A stretch of DNA of 64,000 nt from an uncultured Verrucomicrobiales bacterium (GCA_937901085.1 CALCHQ010000085.1:1-64000), one strand, 5' to 3'. Positions 1 to 8,283 are shown, numbered from the stretch's first letter. The notes: a model not told the origin generated them from the sequence alone. Numbers and translations: made by a program.

Positions 1-15
1 GGGGGGGGGGGGGAG

Positions 16-309
16 TTAGAGGGCTGCGTTCACCTTGTCCTGCAGCAGAGCAAGGTCGTAATCATCTGCCCATTTCTTCAGTTCTTTACCCGTGTAGGAG
101 GACAAGCCATCGGCCGTGAGCTGGCGAGCCAGCACCCCGGCAGGAATCAGCATGCAGAGGAAATCCGCATCAGCTTCATAGCCGACCTTCACCTCCCCGC
201 TGCGAGTCATGATGACACCATCACAGGGGCTCATGCTGTTCAGTTCCACGATAGCAGCCGTAAGGGCATCGCGCTGAATCTCAAAGCTGGTTCCTGTCTC
301 CGACGGCAT
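16..309 (-). CDS. small protein of unknown function
   Basis: I do not recognise this 97-residue protein. It has no signal peptide or membrane segment and looks like a soluble globular protein (mixed hydrophobic and acidic residues, C-terminal helix). A GTG five codons further upstream is open, but I chose the ATG at 309. A TATACT -10 box (316-321) sits exactly six bases before it and a TTGTCT -35 box (338-343) lies 16 bases beyond, so the upstream GTG would overlap the promoter and the mRNA would begin at or next to the ATG. The stop codon lies only two bases after a 13-base G run that opens the window, so the downstream context is unknown. Confidence 0.6.
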   Translation of the reverse strand: MPSETGTSFEIQRDALTAAIVELNSMSPCDGVIMTRSGEVKVGYEADADFLCMLIPAGVLARQLTADGLSSYTGKELKKWADDYDLALLQDKVNAAL

Positions 310-315
310 AGCGGC

Positions 316-343
316 AGTATACACAATTACTTAAAAAAGACAA
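316..343 (-). promoter_or_regulatory. sigma70-type promoter placed for a leaderless mRNA
   Basis: On the minus strand, TTGTCT (338-343), a 16-base spacer and TATACT (316-321) are followed by only six bases before the ATG at 309. The expected transcription start therefore coincides with the start codon. Confidence 0.5.
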
Positions 344-350
344 GCGTTTA

Positions 351-1937
351 TTATGCTTTTTTATCCGGCGGCGTACGGAACAGACAGCCGGTGGCAAAGG
401 TAGCCAGCGTTCCCACCGTCACGCGCCAGGGGAAGGCAATAGCGGGCAACCAGCCCTGGCGACCGCCGATTTCCAGTGCAATCACCACCGCAAATCCGCA
501 GAGCATGGCCAGGCAGTTTCCTCTGTCATTGCCCCGCCCGCGGGTGAGCATTCCCAGCAGGAACACACCCAGCAGCGACCCATAGGTATAACCGAAGATA
601 CCCAACGCTATAGGAAGGATGCGGACGGTCGGATCCATCACCGTGAGCCATGCCGTGCCTGCGCCCACCACAATGAGCAACACAGCAAAGAACACCGTCA
701 GCCAACGGACGGCGCGAAGCTGTTCGCCCTGCCCGGCCTGGGGGTGGAATACATCCACATACCAGTCGCGCGTCGCCGTCGTGGCCAGCGCATTCAGAGC
801 GGTGGAAAGAGAACCCATGGCCGTGGCCAGCAGAGCAGCCACCAGCAGGCCGCGAACACCGGCAGGCAGGCAATGGATGATGAACCAGGGGAAAATTTCA
901 ATCTGCTTCTCAGGCGGAGTGATGCCGTTCTGGGCAAAATAGACAAAGAGCAACATGCCGCAGGAAATGAACACCAGCACAATGGGCATATCCATGAGCC
1001 CGGAGAGAATCACCGCGCGGGCGCCCTTCTTGCTGTCGGGAGCGGCCAGCATGCGCTGCACCATATCCTGGTCGGTGCCGTGAGTGGCCATGGTGATGAA
1101 GGTGGAACCCAGCACCGCACTCCACAGGGTATATTCGCTGCTCAGGATATTTTTGATGTCGGCCAGCAGTCCTTCACCCGTGATGCCGCAGTCAAAGAAA
1201 GCCCATGGCTTCAGGTTCCTGATTCCACAGGGATTGTAATCCTTGTTGCCCAGGTGGTGGCAGATGGTTTCCCACGCGGCGCACCAGCTGCCTTCTGCCT
1301 TGATGCTGAAGAGCAGCACTCCGATGGTGGTGAGGAGGGATACGGCCAGAATCGAAGCCTGAAGCACATCGGTCCACACCACGGCCTTGAGCCCGCCCAG
1401 CGTGGTGTACACCGCCGTAGCAATGGTGATGAACGTGAGCGCTGCTATGTAAATGACCACAGTTTCCATCTGCCCCGCACTCTCCTGCCCTGTGACCATC
1501 ATGTACGCAATCACCAGCAGGATGCCGGCAAAGAACAGGCGGGTGCCGCTTGCCAGCACACGGCTGATGAGGAAAGTGATGCTGGCCCAGCGGCGCGTGG
1601 TGAGACCGAAGCGCTTTTCCAGATATTCGTAGATGGACACCACATTGTACTGGTAGTAGGGCTTCAGGAAGAGCCGCCCCACGATGATGCGCCCCAGAAT
1701 GGTGCCGACGGCCAGCTGAGCGTAGGTGAAATTGCGTAAGGCAAAGCCCTCGCCTGGAGCCCCCAGGAAGGTGGCGGCGCTGATTTCAGCCGCCAGAATG
1801 GAGGCCAGAATCGCCCACCAGGGCAGATTGCGGTTGCCCAGGGCATAGCTCTCCAGGCTTTCCTGCTTACGCCCCACATAGAGGCCGATGCCGAAAATGG
1901 CGCAGAAATACGCCAGCACTACCAGTATATCAATCAT
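351..1937 (-). CDS. sodium:solute symporter (SSS family)
   Basis: This 528-residue integral membrane protein has about 13 hydrophobic segments along its whole length, typical of the sodium/solute symporter (SGLT-like) family. The N-terminal region carries the family-typical loop with a YALG..LPWW motif followed by SILAAEISAATFLGAPGEG, near the sodium and substrate sites of characterised members. It probably imports a sugar, sialic acid or another small organic solute with Na+; the sequence does not settle the substrate. The gene lies 63 bases downstream of pyrG on the same strand and has no clear promoter of its own, so the two are probably cotranscribed. Length is normal for the family. Confidence 0.88.
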   Translation of the reverse strand: MIDILVVLAYFCAIFGIGLYVGRKQESLESYALGNRNLPWWAILASILAAEISAATFLGAPGEGFALRNFTYAQLAVGTILGRIIVGRLFLKPYYQYNVVSIYEYLEKRFGLTTRRWASITFLISRVLASGTRLFFAGILLVIAYMMVTGQESAGQMETVVIYIAALTFITIATAVYTTLGGLKAVVWTDVLQASILAVSLLTTIGVLLFSIKAEGSWCAAWETICHHLGNKDYNPCGIRNLKPWAFFDCGITGEGLLADIKNILSSEYTLWSAVLGSTFITMATHGTDQDMVQRMLAAPDSKKGARAVILSGLMDMPIVLVFISCGMLLFVYFAQNGITPPEKQIEIFPWFIIHCLPAGVRGLLVAALLATAMGSLSTALNALATTATRDWYVDVFHPQAGQGEQLRAVRWLTVFFAVLLIVVGAGTAWLTVMDPTVRILPIALGIFGYTYGSLLGVFLLGMLTRGRGNDRGNCLAMLCGFAVVIALEIGGRQGWLPAIAFPWRVTVGTLATFATGCLFRTPPDKKA

Positions 1938-2000
1938 CGTATCACGAAAAAGCGGCGGCGGGCCTTACTGTGCCCACCGCCGGAATGAAATGCTATCTGC

Positions 2001-3614
2001 TTATGCCTGCTGGGCTTCCAGCGCGGCTGCCACCAACCCGGAGAAGAGCGGGTGCGGGCTGTTCGGACGGCTCTGGAATTCGGGATGGTACTGGCAGGCG
2101 ATGAAGAAGGGATGGGAGGGAAGCTCGACTACTTCCACCAGGCCATGTTCATCATTCACCGCAGAAATCACCATGCCACCCTGCTCCACTTCCTCGCGGT
2201 AAGCGGCATTGAATTCATAGCGGTGGCGGTGGCGCTCGGAAATGACCTCCTTTTCATCATAGAGCCTGCTGCAGAGCGTACCCGGCTTGATGTGGGCCGG
2301 ATAGGCACCCAGGCGCATGGTGGCTCCCATGTTCTCGATGTGCTTCTGCTCTTCCTGCAGGCAGACCACGGGGGCCTTGCTGTCCTTGTTGAACTCGGTG
2401 GAGTTGGCATCGGCATGGCCCAGCACGTTGCGGGCAAACTCGATGACGGCCACCTGCATGCCGAGGCAGATACCCAGGAAGGGGATGTTGTTCTCGCGGG
2501 CGTACTGCACGGCCTTGATCTTGCCTTCCACGCCGCGGTCGCCGAAGCCACCGGGTACCAGAATGCCGTCCACCTTGCCAATCATTTCCTCGCAGCTGCC
2601 GTTGCCCAGCGCTTCGGCATCCACGCGCACCACCTCGACGCGGCAGTCGTTGGCGGCGCCGGCGTGCGTGAAGCTCTCGTAAATGGACTTGTAGGCATCC
2701 TGCAGGGAAATGTACTTGCCCACCACGGCAATACGCACACTGTGGGAGGGGTGAATCACGCGACCCACAAACTTCTGCCAGTCGTCCATCTTGGGTTTTG
2801 GAACAGTGATACCCAGCACATCTGTCACGATGCGGTCCACCTTGTCACGGCCCAGGTCAATCGGGCATTCGTAGATGCTGTGCTTCACGTCGCAGAAAGC
2901 CACCACATTGGAAGAGGGAACGTTGCAGAACATGGCAATCTTGCGTTTCTCCTCATCGGTGAGGTTATCCATCTCCGTACGGCACACAATCATATCCGGC
3001 TGGATACCAATCTCCCGCAGCTTGGCCACACTCTGCTGCGTGGGTTTGGTCTTGGTCTCACCGGCAGCCTTGATGTAGGGCAGCAGGGTCACATGGATGA
3101 AGCAGCAGTTGTTGCGCCCCACCTCTTGGCTGAACTGGCGCAGGGATTCCAGGAACAGGAAGCCCTCGATGTCACCTACTGTACCACCGATTTCGGTGAT
3201 GATGACATCGCAGTTCTTATTCTTCTCTGTCAGGTCGTAGAGACGCTGCTTGATTTCATCCGTCACATGCGGGATGTACTGCACCGTCTTGCCCAGGTAA
3301 TCGCCGCGGCGTTCCTTTTCCAGCACGCGTTCAAAGACCTTGCCGCTGGTCAGGTTGTTCAGGCGGGAAAGCTCGCAATGCACGAAGCGTTCGTAGTGCC
3401 CCAGGTCCAGGTCTGTCTCGGCTCCATCGTTCAGCACATACACTTCACCGTGCTGGTAGGGGCTCATCGTGCCCGGGTCGATGTTCAGATACGGGTCAAA
3501 CTTCTGCATGGTCACCTCCAGACCGCAATGCTCCAGCAGCGTGCCGATGGAGGCAGCCGCAAGACCTTTACCCAGGGAGGAAACAACACCGCCGGTTACA
3601 AAGATGTATTTCAT
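2001..3614 (-). CDS. pyrG: CTP synthase
   Basis: At 537 residues this is full length for CTP synthase, the cytosolic enzyme that aminates UTP to CTP using ATP and glutamine. The N-terminal synthetase domain opens with the nucleotide-binding segment GGVVSSLGKGLAAASIG (residues about 7-23). The C-terminal class I glutamine amidotransferase domain contains the nucleophile elbow GICLGMQ and the late catalytic His-Pro-Glu (QYHPEFQSRP). A divergent promoter region separates it from the regulator at 3795: a TCGACA/TATTCT pair about 50 bases upstream of the ATG gives a leadered transcript. The symporter follows downstream. Confidence 0.97.
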   Translation of the reverse strand: MKYIFVTGGVVSSLGKGLAAASIGTLLEHCGLEVTMQKFDPYLNIDPGTMSPYQHGEVYVLNDGAETDLDLGHYERFVHCELSRLNNLTSGKVFERVLEKERRGDYLGKTVQYIPHVTDEIKQRLYDLTEKNKNCDVIITEIGGTVGDIEGFLFLESLRQFSQEVGRNNCCFIHVTLLPYIKAAGETKTKPTQQSVAKLREIGIQPDMIVCRTEMDNLTDEEKRKIAMFCNVPSSNVVAFCDVKHSIYECPIDLGRDKVDRIVTDVLGITVPKPKMDDWQKFVGRVIHPSHSVRIAVVGKYISLQDAYKSIYESFTHAGAANDCRVEVVRVDAEALGNGSCEEMIGKVDGILVPGGFGDRGVEGKIKAVQYARENNIPFLGICLGMQVAVIEFARNVLGHADANSTEFNKDSKAPVVCLQEEQKHIENMGATMRLGAYPAHIKPGTLCSRLYDEKEVISERHRHRYEFNAAYREEVEQGGMVISAVNDEHGLVEVVELPSHPFFIACQYHPEFQSRPNSPHPLFSGLVAAALEAQQA

Positions 3615-3743
3615 AAATTTGTGTTCTCTGTGTGGTTAAGGTAAGAATAACACATTCTCCCGCCAGTGTCGAGTTTTTGTCCTTTTTACTACCCCCTGCA
3701 CGCGCCGCGATTATCTCCTAATCTCTTTATTGTAAAATAATGC

Positions 3744-3771
3744 TTGCTTTTTGCAGAAATTTTCCTATACT
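3744..3771 (+). promoter_or_regulatory. sigma70-type promoter of the ROK-like regulator
   Basis: TTGCTT (3744-3749), a 16-base spacer and TATACT (3766-3771) lie 23 bases before the ATG at 3795, in the AT-rich gap between two divergent genes. Confidence 0.45.
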
Positions 3772-3794
3772 TTCTTAGGCTTGTTAATTAAGTT

Positions 3795-4655
3795 ATGAAT
3801 TCCAGAGACAGAATCACCCATTTCATGCAACAGCAGCAGAGGGCCACACGCCCGCAGATAGCGGCCGCGCTTAGGCTGAGCCTCGTCAGCACGAATGCCG
3901 CTGTGGCCATCCTGGAACAAGAGCGCATCCTGCTGCCCGGTGAGCTGATACCCTCCGGCGGCGGCAGACCTGTGCGGGAATACCATTTCAATAACAGGCA
4001 CGGAGCAGTAGCCCTCTTCACCGCCATCCCGGAAGCACACAGCACGCTGCTGCACTTCGAGCTGCTGGATCTGCAGGGGCATACCCGGGAAGAACGCCAT
4101 GCACGCTTCGTGCAGCTGCATGCCGAAAGCCTGGATGAATGGTTGGATGCAGCCGCCCGACACCACAAGCTGCAACGCATCTGCCTGCCTCCGGGACTGA
4201 GCAGCAGCATCCTCACGCACCTGCAGCAACGCCACAACTGCCCGGTGCAGGAATTTTCCGCTGCCGAGGCACTGGCAGGCAGCCGGGAGGATACCCTCAC
4301 CCTGTTACTGCAGAAAGGGCATGCACCGCAGGGAGCCATGCGCCGCTATAAGAAGACCACTCCCTGCCCGCTGCTGCACCTGCTCCCGCTCCCTGCAGAC
4401 TGGGAAACACTCGACTACGCTGACCACACCTTGGTGGAAGAAATGCTCGCCCGCCTGCTCCAGCTGATCACCTGCACCCTCGCCCCGGTCCACATTGACC
4501 TGCATGCCGATTTCTGGAACGACCGCCTCATCTCCCGACTCAACTTCAACCTCAACACCAAGCTCAGGGGCATCGACCACATTCCTGCGCTGCACTACAA
4601 AAGCACCAGCGCCGACAAAATTGCGCGGCAGATGCGGCTTGGCGCCGTCCGCTAG
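3795..4655 (+). CDS. degenerate ROK-type transcriptional regulator (winged helix)
   Basis: This 286-residue protein starts with a winged-helix DNA-binding region (residues about 1-60: RPQIAAALRLSLVSTNAAVAILEQE then a GGGRPVREY wing) as in NagC/XylR-type ROK repressors. The following segment, with ALFTAIPEAHSTLLHFELLDLQG, resembles the start of a ROK domain but lacks the DxGxT phosphate loop. The rest is shortened and has no visible sugar-kinase or Zn motif. I infer a DNA-binding regulator whose ligand domain has diverged. Its neighbours are an SDR dehydrogenase (starts 57 bases later) and a true ROK kinase, so control of that small sugar locus is plausible. Confidence 0.6.
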   Translation: MNSRDRITHFMQQQQRATRPQIAAALRLSLVSTNAAVAILEQERILLPGELIPSGGGRPVREYHFNNRHGAVALFTAIPEAHSTLLHFELLDLQGHTREERHARFVQLHAESLDEWLDAAARHHKLQRICLPPGLSSSILTHLQQRHNCPVQEFSAAEALAGSREDTLTLLLQKGHAPQGAMRRYKKTTPCPLLHLLPLPADWETLDYADHTLVEEMLARLLQLITCTLAPVHIDLHADFWNDRLISRLNFNLNTKLRGIDHIPALHYKSTSADKIARQMRLGAVR

Positions 4656-4678
4656 CACGCCCCCCCCGGACTTCCCCA

Positions 4679-4706
4679 TTGACATTAGAGCCCGTCGTTC
4701 TATAAT
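4679..4706 (+). promoter_or_regulatory. consensus sigma70 promoter, leaderless placement
   Basis: Perfect TTGACA (4679-4684) and perfect TATAAT (4701-4706) are separated by 16 bases. Only six bases (GAGAAC) separate the -10 box from the ATG at 4713, so transcription should begin at the start codon. Confidence 0.7.
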
Positions 4707-4712
4707 GAGAAC

Positions 4713-5429
4713 ATGAGCGAGTTTGCCGGAAAAGTCGTCATCGTCACAGGAGGAGCGCAGGGCATCGGCCGCTGTATTGCCGAGCAGTTCAGCGCCGCGG
4801 GAGCCCACGTCTGCCTGTTTGACTTACAGGAAAATCCATACTTCACGGGAGACCTTGCCGAAGATGCCGACCTGCAGGCCTTCTGTACCAAGGTACTGCA
4901 GGAACATGGCCATGCCGACTTCCTCATCAACAACGCCGCGCCGCTGTTCAAAGGGCTGCCGGATTGCAGCTGGGAGGAGTTCAACTACGCTCTGAAGGTA
5001 GGCGTTGCCGCCCCCTACCGGCTCACCCAGCTCTTCATGGAACATTTTGCACCGGGAGCAGCCATCGTAAACATCTCATCGAGCCGCGACCGCATGAGCA
5101 TGCCCGGCTCCGAATCTTACACCGCCGCCAAGGGCGGCATTGCCGCCCTCACGCATGCCCTGGCCGTTTCTCTTGCAGGCAAAGTACGAGTCAACTCCAT
5201 CTCGCCGGGCTGGATAGAAACAGGCGATGCCACATACAGCGGTGCCGATACACAGCAACACCCCGCCGGACGCGTAGGGCGCCCGGAAGATATTGCAGAA
5301 ATGGTACTCTTCCTCTGCTCGGCACGCGCCGGGTTCATCACCGGAGAGAACATCTGCATCGACGGCGGCATGACCCGCCAGATGATTTACCACGGCGACC
5401 ACGGCTGGAAATTCACGCCGCAGCCATGA
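4713..5429 (+). CDS. short-chain dehydrogenase/reductase (SDR)
   Basis: This 238-residue classical SDR has the Rossmann cofactor motif TGGAQGIG (residues 12-19), the NNAA motif (73-76), the catalytic Tyr136 and Lys140 in YTAAK with Ser123 ahead of them, and the PGWIET segment after the active site. The C-terminal GENICIDGG is typical of the family. It oxidises or reduces a small alcohol or ketone with NAD(P); the substrate is unknown. The neighbouring ROK-like regulator and ROK kinase suggest a sugar or sugar-acid role. The ATG lies directly behind a consensus promoter and has no ribosome-binding site, consistent with a leaderless transcript. Confidence 0.85.
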   Translation: MSEFAGKVVIVTGGAQGIGRCIAEQFSAAGAHVCLFDLQENPYFTGDLAEDADLQAFCTKVLQEHGHADFLINNAAPLFKGLPDCSWEEFNYALKVGVAAPYRLTQLFMEHFAPGAAIVNISSSRDRMSMPGSESYTAAKGGIAALTHALAVSLAGKVRVNSISPGWIETGDATYSGADTQQHPAGRVGRPEDIAEMVLFLCSARAGFITGENICIDGGMTRQMIYHGDHGWKFTPQP

Positions 5430-5471
5430 GCAGCCTGCCGTGAACGCAGGCCGTTTCCCACACGCCAGAGC

Positions 5472-6425
5472 TTATTCCAGCACCCCGGCGGCGTAATCCA
5501 CAGCCATGAGTCCGGCTCCGATGATACCGGCATCTGCCCCGAACTGAGCTGGCAGCAGGCGCAGGTTCTCATAATGAACCGGGAAAAGCTGCTCCTTGAG
5601 GCAGGCACGAAGCGGCTCAAAAAGCAAATCTCCCGCCTTGGCCACACCACCGCCGATGATAAAGGCCTCCGGCACCAGGGCATACATCATATTCATGATG
5701 AGACAGCCCAGCTTCTCTGCAAACCCACGGTACAGCTCCCGCGCAAGCGCATCACCCGCCCGCGCCGCCTGTTCCAGCGCATGCGGCGTACATTCAGCCA
5801 GCGATTTCTGCGCTCCGGCGGCCGCATAACGCGCAACCGCATCGGCAGCAAACTCGTTGTTGCCGATATACTCCTCTACTGCTCCCCGGTTACCGAAAGG
5901 CCCCATGCGACCCTTGAAATCCACACTCGTCTGCCCCAGCTCCGCACAGGAAACATTGCGGCCGCGCAGCAGGCGGTTATGCAGCACAATGCAACCACCA
6001 ATCCCGGTTCCCAGCGTGAGGCACAGCAGGCTCTCCAGCCCCCTGCCCGCGCCTAACTTCCACTCGGCATAGCCCATACAGTTCGCATCATTATCCAGCA
6101 CAACCGGCAAGCCCAATTCGCGTTCCATCACCGCGCGCACCGGCACCTGGTGATTCCACACCGGAACATTCGTAAGCTGGTAGAGAACCCCCTTGTAGAA
6201 ATCCACCCAGCCGGGCATGCCCAGACCGACAGCCACCACCTGCGGGTACTTGCGCTGCAAGGCCTTCATCTCCGCGCACATAGCTGCCATGATAGCGTCC
6301 GGGCTATCAAACGCGGGCGTGGGCAGCGGTGGTGCCTTATCCACCAACTCCGCCCCGCGGGTCACACCAATCTTGATACTCGTTCCCCCGAAATCCACCG
6401 CCATGGCCAGACTCTGCTCGCTCAT
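5472..6425 (-). CDS. ROK family sugar kinase (glucokinase-like)
   Basis: This 317-residue cytosolic kinase starts with the phosphate-binding motif DFGGTSIK (residues 11-18) and has the second ROK signature LTLGTGIGGCIVL and the adenosine-binding FIIGGGVAKAG near the C-terminus. It should phosphorylate a hexose or hexosamine with ATP. The usual zinc motif (His plus CxCGxxGC) is not present: the equivalent stretch reads GPFGNRGAVEEY without cysteines, so it belongs to the zinc-less ROK proteins. It converges on the SDR gene. A TATAAT box lies six bases before the ATG. Confidence 0.85.
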   Translation of the reverse strand: MSEQSLAMAVDFGGTSIKIGVTRGAELVDKAPPLPTPAFDSPDAIMAAMCAEMKALQRKYPQVVAVGLGMPGWVDFYKGVLYQLTNVPVWNHQVPVRAVMERELGLPVVLDNDANCMGYAEWKLGAGRGLESLLCLTLGTGIGGCIVLHNRLLRGRNVSCAELGQTSVDFKGRMGPFGNRGAVEEYIGNNEFAADAVARYAAAGAQKSLAECTPHALEQAARAGDALARELYRGFAEKLGCLIMNMMYALVPEAFIIGGGVAKAGDLLFEPLRACLKEQLFPVHYENLRLLPAQFGADAGIIGAGLMAVDYAAGVLE

Positions 6426-6431
6426 GCCGGA

Positions 6432-6460
6432 ATTATAATACCTCCGCCAATCATTGAAAA
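6432..6460 (-). promoter_or_regulatory. promoter of the ROK kinase, leaderless placement
   Basis: On the minus strand, TATAAT (6432-6437) lies six bases upstream of the ATG at 6425. A TTTTCA -35-like box (6455-6460) is 17 bases further upstream. Confidence 0.5.
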
Positions 6461-6553
6461 GGACTTTTTACAGGGTTGACACTTCCTGGAGTCCCACTCG
6501 GAGTATTTCAAGCATGCTCCTGCAAAGAAAAAAGGCGATACCGACGACAACGA

Positions 6554-6581
6554 AGCCCTGCATGCCGGAGCATGCAGGGCT
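6554..6581 (-). terminator. stem-loop downstream of rpsD
   Basis: A perfect 12-bp inverted repeat (AGCCCTGCATGC with loop CGGA) follows the rpsD stop by about 35 bases. On the minus strand the U-rich stretch is about 20 bases further on, so intrinsic termination would be inefficient. Confidence 0.4.
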
Positions 6582-6615
6582 TGCAGGAATGTTTCCGTTA
6601 TCGGGAACGCCTCTA

Positions 6616-7227
6616 TTAGCGGGAGTAAAGCTCAACGATGAGCTGCACGTTCACGATGGGAGCAATCTCCTCAACGGAGGGGATGCGGGTCACCTTGCCA
6701 GTAAGCTTGGCGGTGTCAACCTCCAGCCAGTCCGGGGTGGTGGCGTTGGCGGCCAGCTCGACGAAGCGGTTGGCCAGAGCCTGGGAGCGAGCCTTGGCGG
6801 CCACGCTGATGACGTCGCCGGGCTTGCAGCAGTAGGAGGCGATGTTCACCTTCTTGCCATTCACGGTCACGTGGCCGTGGGACACCATCTGGCGGGCAGC
6901 GGCGCGGGTGGTGGCGAAGTTGAGGCGATAGATGATGTTGTCAAGGCGGGTTTCCAGCAGCTGCAGGAGGATGTCGCCAGTCACACCACGACGGCGGGAG
7001 GCTTCCTCATAGTACTTGCGGAACTGACCTTCGAGTACGCCGTACATGAAGCGGAGCTTCTGCTTTTCGGCAAGCATGATGCCGTAGTCAGACTTCTTCT
7101 TGCGGCCGGCGCGGGCACCGTGCTGACCCGGAGGGAAGGGACGACGGGCGAAAGCCTTGGAGGCACCGAAGAGTTCAACGCCGAAACGGCGGCTGATCTT
7201 GGCGGTAGGACCTGTGTAACGAGCCAT
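6616..7227 (-). CDS. rpsD: 30S ribosomal protein S4
   Basis: This 203-residue primary 16S rRNA-binding protein of the small subunit matches the family along its length. It has the N-terminal ARYTGPTAKISRRFGVELF segment, the KKKSDYG.MLAEKQKLR helix region, an S4 RNA-binding domain with ARQMVSHGHVTVNGKKVNI, and a conserved C-terminus ending in IVELYSR. It is the last gene of rpsM-rpsK-rpsD. In many bacteria S4 also represses this operon. rpoA and rplQ, which usually follow, are not here: a stem-loop and an unrelated kinase lie downstream. Confidence 0.97.
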   Translation of the reverse strand: MARYTGPTAKISRRFGVELFGASKAFARRPFPPGQHGARAGRKKKSDYGIMLAEKQKLRFMYGVLEGQFRKYYEEASRRRGVTGDILLQLLETRLDNIIYRLNFATTRAAARQMVSHGHVTVNGKKVNIASYCCKPGDVISVAAKARSQALANRFVELAANATTPDWLEVDTAKLTGKVTRIPSVEEIAPIVNVQLIVELYSR

Positions 7228-7263
7228 AATGTTCTGTTATCTTTCTTGGTTCAGGTTAAACGA

Positions 7264-7794
7264 TTAGGCGCGACGAGCCTTGGGAGGACGGCAACCGTTG
7301 TGCGGGATGGGCGTCACGTCGGCGATGGAGGAGATTTCCAGACCGATGGCCTGCACGGCACGAACAGCGGATTCACGACCGGAACCCGGCCCCTTGACGC
7401 GGACTTCAACTTCCTTGAGGCCGTGGCCCATGGCCTGGCGGCAGGCATCCTGGCATACGACCTGACCGGCATAAGCGGTGCTCTTGCGGCTGCCCTTGAA
7501 GTTGAGCTTGCCGGCAGAGGACCAGCCAATCACGTTGCCCTTGAGGTCGGTCACGCTCACCACGGTGTTGTTGAAGGTGGAGGAGATGTGCACGATACCG
7601 GTGGTAACGTTCTTGCTGCCTTTAGCCTTGAGAATCTTGACCTTGTCGTCATCGTCAGCGAGACCAAGCTCGGCAAAGATGTCGCGACGAGCCTCGGGCT
7701 TCTTCTGCTCGGCGGGAGCGGGAGCCTCGGCCTGAACGGGAGCCTCAGCGGCTACTACGTCCTTCACTTCTTCCTGGATGGTTTCTTCAGCCAT
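7264..7794 (-). CDS. rpsK: 30S ribosomal protein S11 with an N-terminal extension
   Basis: The C-terminal ~120 residues are a standard S11 (GIVHISSTFNNTVVSVTD, the RGTAYAAQ-like KSTAYAGQ, the GPGSGRESAVRA motif and DVTPIPHNGCRPPK), which forms part of the 30S platform. At 176 residues the protein is about 45 longer than usual. The extra N-terminal part is low-complexity and rich in Ala, Pro and Glu, followed by an acidic segment with four Asp. The ATG at 7794 has no good in-frame alternative before the S11 fold, and the extension keeps normal codon use, so I take it as real. It lies 27 bases after rpsM and 36 before rpsD. Confidence 0.95.
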   Translation of the reverse strand: MAEETIQEEVKDVVAAEAPVQAEAPAPAEQKKPEARRDIFAELGLADDDDKVKILKAKGSKNVTTGIVHISSTFNNTVVSVTDLKGNVIGWSSAGKLNFKGSRKSTAYAGQVVCQDACRQAMGHGLKEVEVRVKGPGSGRESAVRAVQAIGLEISSIADVTPIPHNGCRPPKARRA

Positions 7795-7821
7795 TTTCAG
7801 TATATTCTCTTAAAAGGTTAA

Positions 7822-8190
7822 TTACTTCTTGGCGCCCACAGTCTTCTTGCGGCCCTTACGGGTGCGGGCATTGGTGCGGGTACGCTGACCGCGAACGGGG
7901 AGACCCTTGCGGTGGCGGATGCCGCGCAGACAGTTGATGCTGGTCAGACGCTTGAGTGCCATCTGCTTCTCACGGCGCAGGTCACCCTCGATGAGGATGT
8001 TGTTGCTGGTGATAGCCTGAACAATCTTGGTCAGCTGAGCGTCAGAGAGCGTGCCAGTACGGAGGTCCGGGGAGATACCGGCCTGTTCCAGCACCTTCTT
8101 AGCCGTGGAGGGCCCGATGCCGTAGATGTAGCACAGGGAGGCCTCAACGCGCTTCTCGTTGGGAATTTCGATACCGAAAAGACGAGCCAT
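7822..8190 (-). CDS. rpsM: 30S ribosomal protein S13
   Basis: This 122-residue S13 binds 16S rRNA in the 30S head and contacts the 50S subunit and P-site tRNA. It begins MARLFGIEIPNEKRVEASL and carries the helix-two-turn-helix segment YGIGPSTAKKVLE. Its basic tail ends in the typical GLPVRGQRTRTNARTRKG region. It is the first gene of the rpsM-rpsK-rpsD group and is preceded by a promoter about 65 bases upstream and a short GC-rich palindrome in the leader. rpmJ and secY, frequent upstream neighbours, are absent. Confidence 0.97.
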   Translation of the reverse strand: MARLFGIEIPNEKRVEASLCYIYGIGPSTAKKVLEQAGISPDLRTGTLSDAQLTKIVQAITSNNILIEGDLRREKQMALKRLTSINCLRGIRHRKGLPVRGQRTRTNARTRKGRKKTVGAKK

Positions 8191-8223
8191 AGTGGTGTGT
8201 TCTTATTAGTGATGATTGATGGT

Positions 8224-8239
8224 CGCCACCGCGCGGTGG
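8224..8239 (-). promoter_or_regulatory. palindrome in the rpsM leader
   Basis: The 16-base perfect palindrome GCCACCGCGCGGTGGC lies between the rpsM promoter and its ATG. In RNA it would form a six-pair hairpin with a four-base loop. A role in autoregulation by a ribosomal protein is only a possibility. Confidence 0.3.
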
Positions 8240-8255
8240 CAATTTGTCGGCGCAG

Positions 8256-8283
8256 ATTCTACACGCTTTTTGACTTTTGGCAA
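8256..8283 (-). promoter_or_regulatory. promoter of the rpsM-rpsK-rpsD operon
   Basis: On the minus strand, TTGCCA (8278-8283), a 16-base spacer and TAGAAT (8256-8261) lie about 65 bases upstream of the rpsM ATG, so this operon has a real 5' leader. Confidence 0.5.

Noticed and set aside
744..1739. A 331-codon plus-strand open frame opposite the symporter
   Set aside because: Shadow of the symporter gene; composition rich in Gln, His and Gly with no hydrophobic or domain pattern.
2052..3644. A 530-codon open frame on the plus strand opposite pyrG
   Set aside because: It is antisense to a full-length CTP synthase and has no recognisable domain.
6454..7821. A 455-codon plus-strand open frame across rpsD and rpsK
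   Set aside because: Antisense to two ribosomal protein genes and their intergenic gap.
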